Shown: positions 1 to 12,700 of the stretch, in pieces
Layout of the letters: each line of letters starts with the position of its first letter
Position numbering within the stretch: position 1 is the first letter of the stretch
DNA from: Montifringilla adamsi
Lineage: Eukaryota > Chordata > Aves > Passeriformes > Passeridae
DNA: 64,000 nucleotides
NCBI GenBank assembly: GCA_017590115.1
Contig: JAGGNK010006892.1
Location: forward strand, 15,415,736-15,479,735
Direction: 5' to 3'
Position numbers and translations under genes: made by a program
Notes under the pieces: model-generated
The model's database searches: none
Told to the model about the DNA's origin: nothing
Seen by the model: only the letters and a program-made list of their open reading frames with translations

Positions 1-3000
1 GCAGCATTGAAAGCTAGCAGCAACCTCAGCAGCATAAGTAAAACCATAGCCAGCAGGCTGAGTGACTTGAAATGTTTGGAGTATTGTGTCTGAGTTCTCC
101 AGGACAAGAAAGGCTTCAGCTAAATGCAGAGATTCATTGGATGTCACCTTGATAGGAGGAGGTTGTAGAAAAGACATAGAGTTTATGGCTGTGGGAAAAG
201 GGTTTGTTCAGCCTTCAGAAGCGAAGGCAAAAGGGTGGTCTCACTGCTGTCTTCAGTTACATGTAGACATGTAGCTGGGATTTTCTTGGAGTTGTACATT
301 GAGATAATGAGGCTCAACAGACATGAGTTGCAATACAAAGAAATTCCTGTTGGATATTAACAAAATATCACCATGATGGAGGTCAAACATGTTGTCCTGG
401 CTGTGGACATTCCTGTTTTTGGCAATGTTCAGGACTCAACTGGACAGCTCTGCAATCTGATCAATTTTTAGAGAAAGGACATGGATCAGACATCCTCTGG
501 GTGTATCCTTCAATCTAAATTTTTTTGTGATATATGATTCTGATTGTTACACAGCATTACACCAATCAGTTAGAATGGAATTAAGATGGAGAAGTCACTC
601 TTGGAACACAAAAATTAAAGACAATTGTGGCAAATAACCTATACTCAATGGAGCTACACTAAGCTCATTTCTATGTATATCAGTTTACAAAAGCAGCCTT
701 TAATAATAATCCTAGTGATAATGTCATTTACACAAGATATAGTGTATGTCTACTCCTGTTTCAATTGTGAGCGAACTCCTGTGATTAGCTAGAAAACTAA
801 AATAATATTTGGTAAAGAGAAGCACAGCCCAGCTCTCTTGCAGGAGTTAGCTGATCACTGCGAAACAAGGCTTTCTTAATCTTAACTGTCAAAATTTATT
901 TTTCCATAGCAATTTGTTTCTCTTCTCACTTCAGCAGGTAAGTATGTGTTTGGTAAACTTCGCTTTCACTGAAATCCAGACCCCTGTTTGTGATAGCAAA
1001 TTAAAAACCACTTGCAAGTACACATTCTTTTAGAAAGAACATGCTGTTTGTATTTGCACACATAGCTTAGCACTACAGGGTTCAGGACGTGAGCAGTACC
1101 TTTGCTGCGTTCCAAGTGATAACCTGATTAAACAGAGAAAAGAGAAGTGAATGGAAAACTTTATAAAATATCAGCAAGCTATATATTTTTTTTGCCTTCA
1201 GCTGACTTGACAACAACTAGTAAGCAATCCTGGATGAGTGAGCTATGTTACTGTAATTTCTACAGGTGCTAAAGCGAATGAAAATTATTTATGCAAATCA
1301 GATCTATGCTGTTGACATGTGATCAAGTGTAAATAGTAAGACTGCTGGGCAGAGGCTTTGGCTTTAGATCATATACCTGATTCAGATTATTCCAACCTTT
1401 TAAAATGGGCTTTTATTCTCATGTATAGATGCTTTCCTGTAAGACTTCTGGCTCTAGTCCAGAAAGAATCAGAAATGAGACACATGAGAGAAAGTAATGT
1501 TCTGAACACTCCAAAATATCAGATGAAGACTAGTTTCAGAGGACATTAAAAGGCAGATGAATTTTTCACATAAGGATGATCAGGACACCAGATGGGGATA
1601 GCACTTTTCTTGGGTGAATCTAAAGGAATGCTTCCTAAATGTAGATTGCATATTGAATATAACACCAGGCCCTGAGTAGGATGTGTAATATATATGTAAA
1701 AGGAATACAGTATATCTTGGAAATATAAGGCCAAGACACAGTCACTCAATGTCACACTCACTTGTCATGTGCAAAGCCCTAAGTGAAAACCAAACAATTG
1801 GGAAGCATTAATATGTCTGGCACACGAGTTGTTAACATGCAAGTTGAGAGCCAGACTAGGATTTCTTTGTTGCAGATACACAAGTTTTTCCTCTGCTTCT
1901 CTATTCTTGCCTTTATTCCAGCTCTTGTCCTATCATTGCCAAAAGTATTCCATGTCTGTTCTGCCATCCCTTTTCATAAAACAGCCATGTGAAGGAGGAC
2001 TCCTGCTTTTCAAGGTTCTGTGATGATTTTGATGACTTGTCAATTCTGCTTCACATAGAAAATGTGCATATCCTTGTTGAACACCAGACTTTGTATGCAC
2101 TTTCTCTTCTATTGTTAATCTTTATGTCACATTCAAATCTCTGTAAGTGTTTCAAGATATTTTTATATCTGGCTGGTTTTATCTGCCTGTGTGGGAAGAG
2201 CTCATTGTGGTCCAGCCCAAAATTGAATCTGGGGAAGCAATTTAATAATAGGCAGTCTTGCAGAGCACCTCATGAGATTACCACTGACAAGAAAGTCTGG
2301 AAGCTGGAAAAGAGATGATATAGAGAAGTTTGAACAGGACATGGAAGACCACTGAGTTGAGGGAAGTATTATGATTGGAGAGTTACTTAGCAATTAAGCT
2401 GGCAGAGGAGCGTGAACTTGGAGAGGAAGGGCCCTTGATTTTAAGAAATGCCGTACCAGCTCAGATAGTAATTGAAGAGTGAGATGGAGGCAAGGAGTGG
2501 GTGTAGATGCCCATTTTGTCCTCATCTGTGTGTTTCTCCATGAAAGAATGCTTGGTACCTGGTACTCCTCAGAGTTTATGTGTCTGCTCCATATATCTGC
2601 AAATATAAAGCACTGCCTCAGCTTTGAGGCCATGGCATGGATGGGACATAAAGATGCCACTTCACTGAGAAGGTGACAATCAAAGATCAGAAAAGCAGAG
2701 AGGTCCAAGGATCAGGCTGAAGACAGCACATCACCCTTCTTTAGTAAGTCCAATACTGTAAGTGTTCAGCATGGAAAGCCTAGCCTCCATGCCTGAATGG
2801 TACTTGGGGACTGAAGTAGGGGAATCTGAGAATGATAAAAAACCCAAAAAGTCTATTAGAGTTGTGTGTACGTGGAGTCAAAATGGCACTGTCATATGTC
2901 AAAATTGCCTGTGTGATATGATATGGAGCCACAATGATAGGTTGAGGTGAAAGTGCTTGAGTCCTATCAGTCATGCTTCTAAGGACATCAAATTCCTGCC

Positions 3001-5093
3001 TGCAAGGGCATCAAATTTTATTTGGAATGAAAGACAGATAAGGGAAGATCCACTTCTGCATTTGTCAGTGCAATGAAGGACACATGGGCACCACACACTC
3101 AAATAGAAGTGGGGAACAAAACATACTCGTGGAAACAGAAGACAAGATGTCTATAAGGAGGTTATGATAAAGAAGGGGGCATTGTGATGCTCCCTTACTC
3201 TCTTAATTACCTGCATTAGTAGGGACCTTAAAAAGATCCTGAGGAAGAGATGGTCAATTTTTCATTTTTACTTATTACTAGGAAAGGAGTCAATGGGTAA
3301 ATGTTGACAGCTAAGAGGTAGGGTAGATGTAGTGCTTGAGGAAACTCAGTGCCTACCCTTCCCAAAAAGAAATTAGGGTGGTTGCAAGCAGAGGATGTCT
3401 CCTCTGATGAAGGAAAGGAGGCAAAGAAATGTGAGAGTTGTGGTTAAGCCCACAGTAGCTGCAACTGGACAGAAAAAATGTTCCCCAAAGAGGTGTGATT
3501 CAGCTTCTGGGGAAAGTCCTGAGAAAAGACTGTAAATTTTCCTTCAGGCTATAGCTTTGGGTTAGCCAGCCGCTCTGTGATGGAACCTGAGCTGGCTGGG
3601 GAACAATGTGCAGCAGCTGGAAATGAAAAGCAATTGTGTGAAAAGGGTGTGTGGTTCTCAATTCAGACAGGGATACCACAGTGCCAGGACGCTCTGCAGA
3701 TTAAAGCATTTCTTTTGCAGCCACCCAAATGAGACAGAAATAAGGATCTGATCTGACCTTTTCCTCCAGGATACCTGTGCCGCAGAATGATCTGAAAGGA
3801 GACTTACGCAATGCCTTTGGGAATGGACCTGTACATGTTCCTACAGCTGAAATTCTTATTCCCAGGGTATGTGAACCTCTTCGTATATATCAGGTTTTTC
3901 AGGTTAGGGACTTTCATGTTATTTTCATAGTGAATAAAGCAAAATGAATTATAAGGATACTAAGAGTTAAATCACATTAAAATCTGAATTCACATGCCTT
4001 GCTCAAACTCTTCCTACAGCTTTAACTTTCTGGAGCTAGCTGGCTATCCCATGCCAGTCAGACACTTTCCAGCATGAGTCACTATGGTTTCCAAATTTTT
4101 CTTTCCCAAATAAAAATGAAAAATTCCAAATGTCTTGCAGTTTTTTTTTTCTATAGAAAAAAGGAACAGACCGTCAAGTGCATATAGTCGAAGAATTGTT
4201 TTCTATTTCCTTTTACATCCCTAGTCTAGACAAGAGGTACTATGATGAACCTTGCCTTTGCTGCCAATACCAACAGCACTTAGTGGTCTTGTTACCTCAC
4301 GCCTGGCTAATTCCCAAGGACAGTCATAGCTAATGAGTAGCCCTTTCAATGGCCATTCCAGCAATTCATTTGGGCTACCCTTTCAAACAGCATGGAGAAT
4401 TCTTGAGAGAGAAGGTCTTTTGTACCGGGCAATGTTTCACTCACTGCGTTTAAACGAGAAGGGCAGTCAGGTTGTAAAGATTTATATAAATGAGTGCCTT
4501 GTGCACTGGAAAGGAGATTGGCATGTTTGATCTCAGCTGTTATTGATTTACCTTTTCCACATGATAACATTCATTAGGCAGGGTAAGTAAAGGCTGGGGT
4601 GTTCCATTCAATTATCTATGGTTAAAATACAGACATTACACAGGGTGGAGTGTCAGTCTAGTTTCAGAGGGCTGAAGTGTGAAAACATTTTCCTACCAAG
4701 TCATTACATAGGATGACATGACTTTTCTGAATCCTTTCCTGTCTTCTCCCCCACCCACTCCACCCCTTTTTATGTTTTTATGTCTTTTTCATTGTTTTTG
4801 AATATTTGTGTTTCTGGTCAAGGGAGCTATTCTGCTGCTTGAAATTTCCCGATACCTTCCCTGCTGCTGTTTCTCTCTTGTCATGCGTGAAACACAACAG
4901 TGTTGGTGAGACACTGGTCTCCCTGCCTGACACCTGCTTGTACCAGTGTCCCAAAAAGTTCATAGATTTATTCAAGCAACCTCTTGCACCTAGGAGGGAC
5001 TCTGTTGTGAGAAGAGGCTGGAAAAGAGGATCTCCAGGGATGCCTTCCCACATTAGTCCTCAGACTGCAAAGGAGCAATTCTCCTTTCCTTCC
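1..5093. other. Non-coding stretch, no recognisable gene
   Basis: AT-rich sequence with stop codons in all frames every few dozen codons. The longest open frame is 109 codons (1989-2318, +), with no recognisable protein character. I see no CR1, SINE or tRNA match. The one structured signal is a splice-site-like motif near 913-947, listed separately. Short T runs occur at 4141-4150. A weak 7-bp inverted repeat (agccagc / gctggct) lies near 3566-3599. The stretch is consistent with intronic or intergenic vertebrate DNA. Confidence 0.6.
913..947 (+). other. Candidate recursive (ratchet) splice site
   Basis: A pyrimidine-dominated tract at 913-934 runs into a tandem acceptor (cagcag, ending at 937). 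The sequence from 938 is gtaagtatgt. The donor half, cag followed by gtaagtat, is an essentially perfect complement to the U1 snRNA 5' end. An acceptor directly abutting a strong donor is the known hallmark of recursive splice sites in long vertebrate and fly introns, where the intron is removed in steps. Branch-point-like cttaat and cttaac lie at 875-886, about 50 bases upstream, somewhat farther than usual. No coding exon is visible on either side. A chance match or a decoy acceptor is the main alternative, because single motifs like this do arise at random over 64 kb. Confidence 0.35.
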
Positions 5094-5215
5094 TGTCATG
5101 GTTTGACCAGGAAGTGAGTTTCTGGGAAAGTTATGGTCAAACCAGTCAGTGGCCAGATTTCCCCACAGTGTAGTTACAGTATAAGGCTGTTGCACCATGT
5201 TGCTCCAGAGAACTA
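5094..5215. mobile_element. Possible old LTR fragment (uncertain)
   Basis: From 5094 the sequence begins tgtcatggtttgaccagg. This resembles the start of avian ERVL-type LTRs, which commonly open with TGTCATGGTTT, although I recall that consensus only partly. An internal near-repeat (ggtttgaccag at 5100 and ggtcaaaccag at 5132, the latter inverted) also looks element-like. No matching terminal ACA end or target-site duplication could be placed on the right, and no retroviral coding sequence lies nearby. At best this is a solo or truncated LTR. Unique sequence is equally possible. Confidence 0.22.
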
Positions 5216-5234
5216 AGTAATTTCAAAATAAAAT

Positions 5235-5262
5235 TCTCTTATTTTAAAGGAAAAATAAGAGA
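5235..5262. repeat. AT-rich perfect hairpin, 11-bp stem
   Basis: The arm tctcttatttt at 5235-5245 is exactly complementary to aaaataagaga at 5252-5262, with a 6-base loop. Nothing around it suggests an RNA gene. Being AT-rich it may simply be chance. Confidence 0.5.
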
Positions 5263-8200
5263 GGCAACAACAATAAAAAGGACAAAAGATAGTATCACCT
5301 CAGGAATAATTGGTTTCTCACTATTGGCTTCAGAGGAGCCTACAGTGACTTGCTCAGGCTTAGGTATGTAAATGGAAATTTCCACAGCTAAGTGATATTA
5401 ATACTGCCCCAAATATTTCGATTTTTCAATTGAATAAATGGATGCCTCTCCAAAGAGTCTTTCCTTCCATTGAATAATGTTTTTAAGACATTAAGAAGTT
5501 CCCATAACAAAACTCAAGCATTTCACATTAGATGTATCTGTTAAAAACACACTTTCTTTTTACTTCTGTCTTTTCTAAAATTCTAGAATCCATAATTTGC
5601 TTGCACCTACCTGCAGGCATACGTGTGAAAGACAACATTAACTTTAATTTCCTTTATATTAAGACTTGCAGAGTGCCCACAGCTCCTGTTAGAGTGTGTT
5701 GAAGTATAGAACCCCAGCTTCAAGAAAGTGTTTGAATACTTGAAAGTGTTGACCATTTATACCCATCACATATCCAAATTACACTGATATTTTGGAGATG
5801 ACCTTAGCTGTTGACACCAGCTCAGAAATGCATTTCATTGAACCTGTGGAAAACAAGCCGCGTGTGCGGCATGATGTAGTTGGCATATGAAAGCGATAAA
5901 ATAATAGAGGATTGTAAAACATTACAAGCCATGACTTATACTTTGACTTGTACTTGGAGCTGCAGGTACTGAAAGCACAACGTTTTCATGATTATTTTGC
6001 CAGACAGAGAAATGGAAAAACTTATAATAAGGATTTGCACTAATAAAAGCTCCCAATCTTATCTGAATGTACTTTATAAAAAAAAGCCACATGCTTTCCT
6101 TGTCTGGAGATGAAGCAGGAGCTCACAGACATTCCATGCCAGGCTCCTTTTCTTATGCGTTTTCTCTTGTATCTTCTTTTCTCCTTGATCTTGTCACTAT
6201 GGTAGAGAACTGGTGGCACCAAATTCTTCCTCAGTTGTGCTTCTAATTCATTAGGCAGAGCCAGGCAACAACAACCTGTCTATAACAAAAATATTTAAAT
6301 GATGTGCACAGGCGTGGAGGGGATATTCCAGGTATCTTTCCAGTGAGCAAGCTCATAGTATATTTGCCCTTTAAGATAGCCTTTCCACGCACAGCACCCT
6401 ACATGGGTCAAAAAGCTTTTGGACAGGGAGGAACACTGTTCAAGTTATCTCAGGCAACAGAATCCAGAAATTTCTGGGTCAGGCACATGCAGCTACTGTC
6501 TAAGCCAGAGGTTTTATTTAATAGACATAAAATGGGTGACTATTGCAACCCCAGGCACATTATAATTGTGTTGACTATTGTGCACCTGATTTCTGGTGAA
6601 AATTTTAAACTTTTTATAAATCTTATTTCTTTATGGCATTTTCTGCTTGATTGAGGTTCTCATGACCAGAAATATCTACATGGGAGAATACTTTAAATGC
6701 AAACAGCATTATCTCTTTAAAGGTCTATGGGGACCGATATTCAAAAAATGTGATGAATTCTGGAAGATGTTTTAATTTTTTTTTTTTATAAAAAACATAA
6801 GAGAAAGGTAATGGTATGATTTTTTGTATTTACCATGCAGTGGCAACAATACCATGTTGAAATACAATAACATCATGAAAGATGCCCAACTGATGAAGAA
6901 AATTAGATTTTATTGGAAGAAATGGCAAAAGTAAGAGCAATTTAATTAATAAGGACAGGCATTTATAGCAGATGGTAAGGGTTTTACTTGAAGAACCTAC
7001 ACTATTAGGAGAAGTAATTAAATATTTAATACTTTTATTGGTGATACATGGCACATGCATTGTTTGGCACTGTCAGTGAGCAGATTTGAGCAGGGCTGGA
7101 CATGTACAGGTCTTGAAGTTTTTCCTTAGATACCTTAGCTCTGTGTTTGTGTCTGAGCTTGGGCGCTACAGCGTTTTGGGGAGAACATCAAGGAGAAAAT
7201 TTTGCAATCCTGTTGTCAATGAAGATTTTTTTGACCTTGCTACCAAAAAAGCAGGGCAAGCCTGGGATGGTGAAGACCTGGAGACATGTCCCTGCTCCAC
7301 CCCAATGAGGTAAGACAGTTTTCCAATGCCTTGGACTGGCAGATTGGAAAGATGACTTGTGCTTTTGTGTATTTGTTTTCCAAAAGGGCCAATCCTTGGC
7401 CAGCCTTGTCCTTGTCCTTTAGACCTCTGGTGTGTTTAACTCACATACTGAATTGTTTTCATCTGTGCTGGGCAAGGTTTTTGCCATGTAGCTTATGAAA
7501 GACCATATGGTACCTACAGGTTTTGCAACCAGATGAGTCTCCTGCAGTCAGCTGCTCTGTGAGGTGAAACAGCTTTAGTGCGCCTGGTGCTTTGTCTGCA
7601 GTGCATGGGGGAGTCAGGCAGGGTTATTTTTTGGCTGGGGAGCTATTTATTTTTGTTGAGCCTCTGTCACATATGTTTTGCAATTGCCTTTCTGGCCTTT
7701 CTCCCCCTTTTCCAGTATGTACTTCAGTGGAAGTGTTGGCACATCCTGAAAATGTGACGGTGCTTATTACTCATGAACATATTGTCTCACTTTTGATTGA
7801 GTGTCAGCACTTCTTTGATCACATTCCTTCTGCCTGAATTAATTAGGGCAGGAGTGACACACTCCTCCATGGGCCTTGGCTGGCCTTTAGCCCTGTATCT
7901 TTGCAAGGAGGTTTATCATGCAATTGAACCAGCATTAACCCATGAGGAACTGTGAAAATGCAGTGGGAAAAGATCAAAATCTTACTGCTCCTGTGAGCAG
8001 AGCCGTTCTTATCAGGCTAAATCAGGGATGTATTTGTGCCTGATTTACTTAAAGTATGTCCTAGTTTTGCCCCTTTGGACCATGCAAAGGGAAAATTTTT
8101 TGTATTTCTTCTCTGTTCCATGCTACTGGTTTTATTTCTGAGTGTTTTGCTTGCTCTATCTAGATTTTCTCTTGCTCTGTGTTTATTTTTACTGTCCAGC

Positions 8201-10310
8201 AAAGCAAAAGCTCCAACAGTTCTCCTGATGTGTGGAACCGGTTCAGGCTTGTGCTATACCTCATTCCTTTACTGTGGAGTATAAAGTCACAGGGAGAAGC
8301 AGAGGAAAAAAGACTAGATGGAATCAGGCCTTTCCCTTTCTACAGTCATTTTTATCTATTCCTATTTATTTTTTCCCCTTTAGGAACTTCCAGTGTAGGT
8401 TTAAAAACAGCTGTGGTGTATTCTTGAAAATTTTATACTGGATCAGGGAAAACGACCTGTTTTGAAAAGCTGTCAATGTAAATTACTTCTCATTAACATT
8501 GCTGTATGTTGCATTTAGTTCAGACAGTAAATTTGTATATATGTCTAGTATCAATTTATTAAACAATGCGTTCCTGAACATGGCTTTTTGGTGGGTTTTT
8601 TAACATAAGCAACTGGGTTTGAAGTGCTTTTTTTTTTTTTCTGAAATTTCTGCTTTTCTTCTTTACCATGTGTTTTCTGTAATTTTGTGGTTTGCCACAT
8701 TTTACAAATCAAATTTGACAAATCAAACCTAGCCTTTCCTTGTTTCAGATTTGTTTAGCATGAAGAAAAAAACATGAGTGTGTGAATATGCTGGAGCATG
8801 TCTGTTCATAGGCAGGGTTGGTGGGTGAAGCAAGTGTTATCATCCTTTGGGTCTGTCACTGGTACAAAAAAGTAGACAGTATCCTTTTGTTTCCAGATTC
8901 AGGCAAGCTTGCCTCTTCTCATTGCATAGTTCCTCTGAACTGGGAAAATCCAGGAAAGGGTTTCACATGTCCTGGCCATCCAATACTTCTAGAAAAATAC
9001 TTATTTTTGTTTTTGTGGTAATAAAGCCAGGCAGCAGGAAAGAAAGGCAGTCATAGACCTAATTCATGATCAAAAATAATATTAAAAAATATTAGCCAAA
9101 ATCAACACCAGAGTAAATCTGGTGAAGAAAACTTTTAAATCTGCTCTGGGTAAAATATTTCGATGAGTCTGTTTTTCTAACCTTTTCCTTCATTAAATTT
9201 TTAAAGATGTTTTTTAAACTTTTTTTCTGCTATAGAAGGTTAGTATCAAATTACTGCAGAATGGAGACGTCCCTGACTCCAGATGTTCTTTTCTACCCTT
9301 CATCTTCATCATCTCTAACTTATTGTCACAATCACAGAAACATTGCCATAACTTGACTTCTCTTTCCTCTACATTTCTGCAAATACCTGTTCATGCCCCA
9401 GTCAATTTGGATCTCATCTCTCCAAGTGCCTGCCGCTGTGTTCTTCCTAAGTCTCTCTTTCTAATCATCCTCTGCAATGAAGCAAGTTGAACAATGGGAA
9501 GAAAACAAAAAAGACGAAATAAAGTCCAGACTTATATGTGGTATAAATCAATGAAACTTCAGCGACCCCGTCGTTGTCACTAGAATGATGTTGATTTTAC
9601 ATCAGTCTAGAATGTGTGTCCTGGCACATGCTATAATTCTTCTTTGCTACATGAAAACCTTTCCTCTTTGCTATTATCCTATATTTTTTAATAATTTTGA
9701 TTGTATCTATTCAGTAACTGATGACTTTCACCATGTATTCACCTAGAAACAGGTACAGTACCCTATGGAAAGAAATAATATCTACTGCTTATTATTCCTA
9801 AATTGTTTGTTTTCTCCCACATGAACAGTTTTAGCCATGACCCAGAGCTAGCTGACTACTAATCATAAATAACTAATAGCTAGTATTCTGTGGGTATGAT
9901 GAAAATATATTTGCACAACTTATGGAATAATTAATGGCAAATTCTCACAATTAAGTAGATGCTTGCCAGTGATTCACTGACAGAAAAAAACAGCTGATGC
10001 CTTCAGATACTTTATTCACAATGACTGTTTTTTTCCAGTTCTCTCAGAGAAAGCGTGACTGCTAAAAAAGGGTTTAGCTTTCTTCTAGACCAGCTGCCTG
10101 TGCCACTATCCAGCTCTTTCAAATTTCTTTCCTTTTTTGTTTTGTTTGGTTTGGTTTTGTTGATCCCTCTATTCAGGCATTCCACTTGCATGTATCCTCT
10201 CCCCAGCTCTTCTTCCATTTACTCAGGCTGAGGTTTTTTGAAGTAGTGATGTCTTGGAATTTTAATGAGGAGATGGATAGCATTGACATTTGCCCCATTC
10301 CAGCTATCAA
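5263..10310. other. Non-coding stretch, no recognisable gene
   Basis: AT-rich sequence. The longest open frame is 116 codons (6304-6654, +), with no recognised domain. Short homopolymers (T at 6776-6787 and 8628-8640) and a TTTGG-type low-complexity patch (10134-10163) are present. A donor-like gtaagac at 7310 has no convincing exon before it. No repeat family was recognised by eye. Confidence 0.55.
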
Positions 10311-10384
10311 TAGAATACCTGAGGTATGAAGGCACCTCTGGAGATCATCGAGTCCAAACCATTTGTTCAGAGCAGGGTCAACTG
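10311..10384 (-). mobile_element. CR1 LINE 3'-end fragment
   Basis: On the plus strand this reads as the reverse complement of a CR1 3' terminus. It starts tagaatacctgaggtatg and continues with segments matching the CR1 phrase for 'ctctggagatcatcgagtcc' and 'agcagggtcaact'. The sequence diverges after about 10384. It is a heavily truncated copy with only the last ~75 bases of the 3' UTR, typical of 5'-truncated CR1 insertions in birds. The octamer tail is largely lost. No coding capacity. Confidence 0.7.
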
Positions 10385-12518
10385 AAATATATATTTAGAT
10401 GTATTTTCCTTTCTGGAACTGGAGTGGGTTGTGGTCTTTCTACACCAGTTTGACTGTAGAAAAACCCCTTTTGATGCTCAGCAAGCCTGTGTGTTTATGC
10501 ACAGCACCACAGGCTGCCATGCAGACATGACCAGAGGCTGAAGTTGTTGGACAGCCACTCATGTTGCAAGCCCCTGAGTCCCCTCCTGCCTTTTTGAATA
10601 CTCTTCCATAATAACCAGTATGTGTCCACTTCATAATAATATCCTATGCATATTAGGAAATGTTCATTGGCTGCGTGTATTTCAACAATACATTTAGGAA
10701 TGCACATGGTATAGTGATATTCTGGGAGCAGCTTTTTTGAGAAAAGAGTCAACTTGGGCTCTATTTTTGAAACTGCAATTCAATGCATAGTTAATTGCTG
10801 GCCCAGCTGATGCCACCTATTTATCTCACTTCCTGAATTAAAGGCACAAACAAGTAATAGGATTCTAAGTGTCATTATTTGCACAAGAGCTTGAATAATG
10901 ATGCAAAATATAGAAAGTAGAAGAAAAGATTCATATTACTGTGTTTTCCTACATAATGTGTATTGGATATTTTCAGCTGCCTTTGGCTGTGTTACTTCTG
11001 GATCTTCTGGAGAGTATGATAGAAAGCAAGAACGTTAAAAACAAAGCATATGCTAGGAAAAATAAGCAAAACAAAACAAAATCCCCAATGCTATTTTTAT
11101 TTCATATCACCACTAAAAAGAAAAGAGTACTAAAGCAGAATAATCTGGAAATCTGCCTAGACTGGCAGGTTTGGCAGATAGTATATTTCATACTTCATTG
11201 ATGCTAAATGAACAAATCTAAAATCTCAGATCTTGATAAAAATTATACATTTTTCTAGGGATTGTCTGAAAAGGCTGGCCTTGAGAGCTGGTAGGATATG
11301 GTAAAATCACTGGATAGCCTTAATAAGCATAATTGGTTCTTTGATTAAAATGGATGTATGTACAAAATATATCTAGATTTGAGAATACAGCCCTTTTTCC
11401 ATTACTTTTTCATTTAATAGGCAGAGAAAGAACATATTGCTCTCTTGCTTCTGGAGATAATGTTACTGTGCCATTGATATTTAGGATCACCTGTTCAATT
11501 TATTTTTAAGAATTATCAATTTTCTTTGTGCTGCATCACTGCACCACTCTCTGTTATCCTGTATTAGGGAAGACGGGGTGTGCTTTCTGTACAAACGTGC
11601 TCTCTCTAAGAGAAACATTGTGTACAGAGGTTGCTGAACTGGCTGGATCTTTGGCTTAGTAAGAAGTGGAAATGACAACTAGAGTCAAGTCTACTTTCCA
11701 TTGCCACCATCCTCTTTAGATGCCATTGGCTGTAGACTGATAAAACAGATTAATTTCCACCTTGGCTCTTACTTTAAGTTTCTTTTCCTGCTTCAAGTTA
11801 AAGTTGCTCAAAAAGTGATTTCAGGGATGTCTTAATGTTCACCTGATAAAACATTATACATCCTTTTCATTAAGTAGGTCTACTGTGATCTAAGTTTTGG
11901 CCAAATTGTCTTATCTGTGAAGTTTTCAAAGTGAGATTAAAAACTAGTGACTACTATTATCCTTGAGAAAACCAAAGTTAGAGCCTCTGAGAAACCCCAT
12001 TTCCATGGTCAGCACAAACATCTCTGAGGGCTCCATACACATCAAGTGTGGGCCAGGTTGAAACTGCAGCATCTGTGCGGGGCTGCCCCTGGGACAAATT
12101 ATTGTGCCTTCGAGGGGACATTAGGGAAAACCCAGAACCTGCCCTGTCTTGTCCCCTCAACACTCTCCTGGCTGTAGCTCCAAAACTTAGAGAGAGAAGA
12201 AAATATGGATATTTAAGGGACAGCCTGGCTGGAACAGTGACAAGAGGTGAGCTGGAACCAGAGGAAAAGACTGCAAAAGCAGAAAAGATGACATGGGGAA
12301 CAGGGAAGACTGATACAGGTTGAGGAGAGGATAAAGGTTGGATCAGGCTGGGAAGATGGTAGAATGAATCACAGGACAAAGAGCTTGAAACAAGGAAGGA
12401 CTGCTGTTTCTAGAGCAGGTGCCTTGAAAATATGTACCATCCTGTTTAAAGGGAAGGCTCAGTGCTCATGTTCGTGCACTTGTCTGGGCCATAAACATGG
12501 TGTTCATGATGCCTCCTC
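10385..12518. other. Non-coding stretch, no recognisable gene
   Basis: No repeat family was recognised. The longest open frame is 133 codons on the minus strand (11978-12379), Ser/Leu/Pro-rich, with no known domain. Another open frame overlaps it on the opposite strand (12048-12323), so the openness reflects local GC content, not coding. Purine-rich sequence runs through 12180-12400. Confidence 0.55.
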
Positions 12519-12700
12519 CAGGTTATTGATGAAGTAGTTAAACAGTACAGATCCTGGGATTGCTCCTTGTATTATTTCACTTCCGTTGGTCTCCAAGTTG
12601 AGTGCAACCCACTAATCTCTACATGCTGCACCCAATCATTAAACCATGAGTTTTTTTTTTTTTTAAAAGCCTTGTCATCCATTACAAGTCTCAACAGCAT
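12519..12700 (-). mobile_element. CR1 LINE fragment, upstream of the 3' UTR
   Basis: The plus strand reads as the reverse complement of the CR1 segment near the end of the reverse-transcriptase frame. Recognisable pieces are ccaggttattgatgaagtag, ttaaacagtacagatcctgg and, further on, aaaagccttgtcatccatta. Together they follow the usual CR1 order. The copy is strongly diverged and interrupted by a T run at 12650-12664. Its frame is broken throughout and it makes no protein. It lacks the 3' terminus, so it is an internal relic. Confidence 0.65.
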
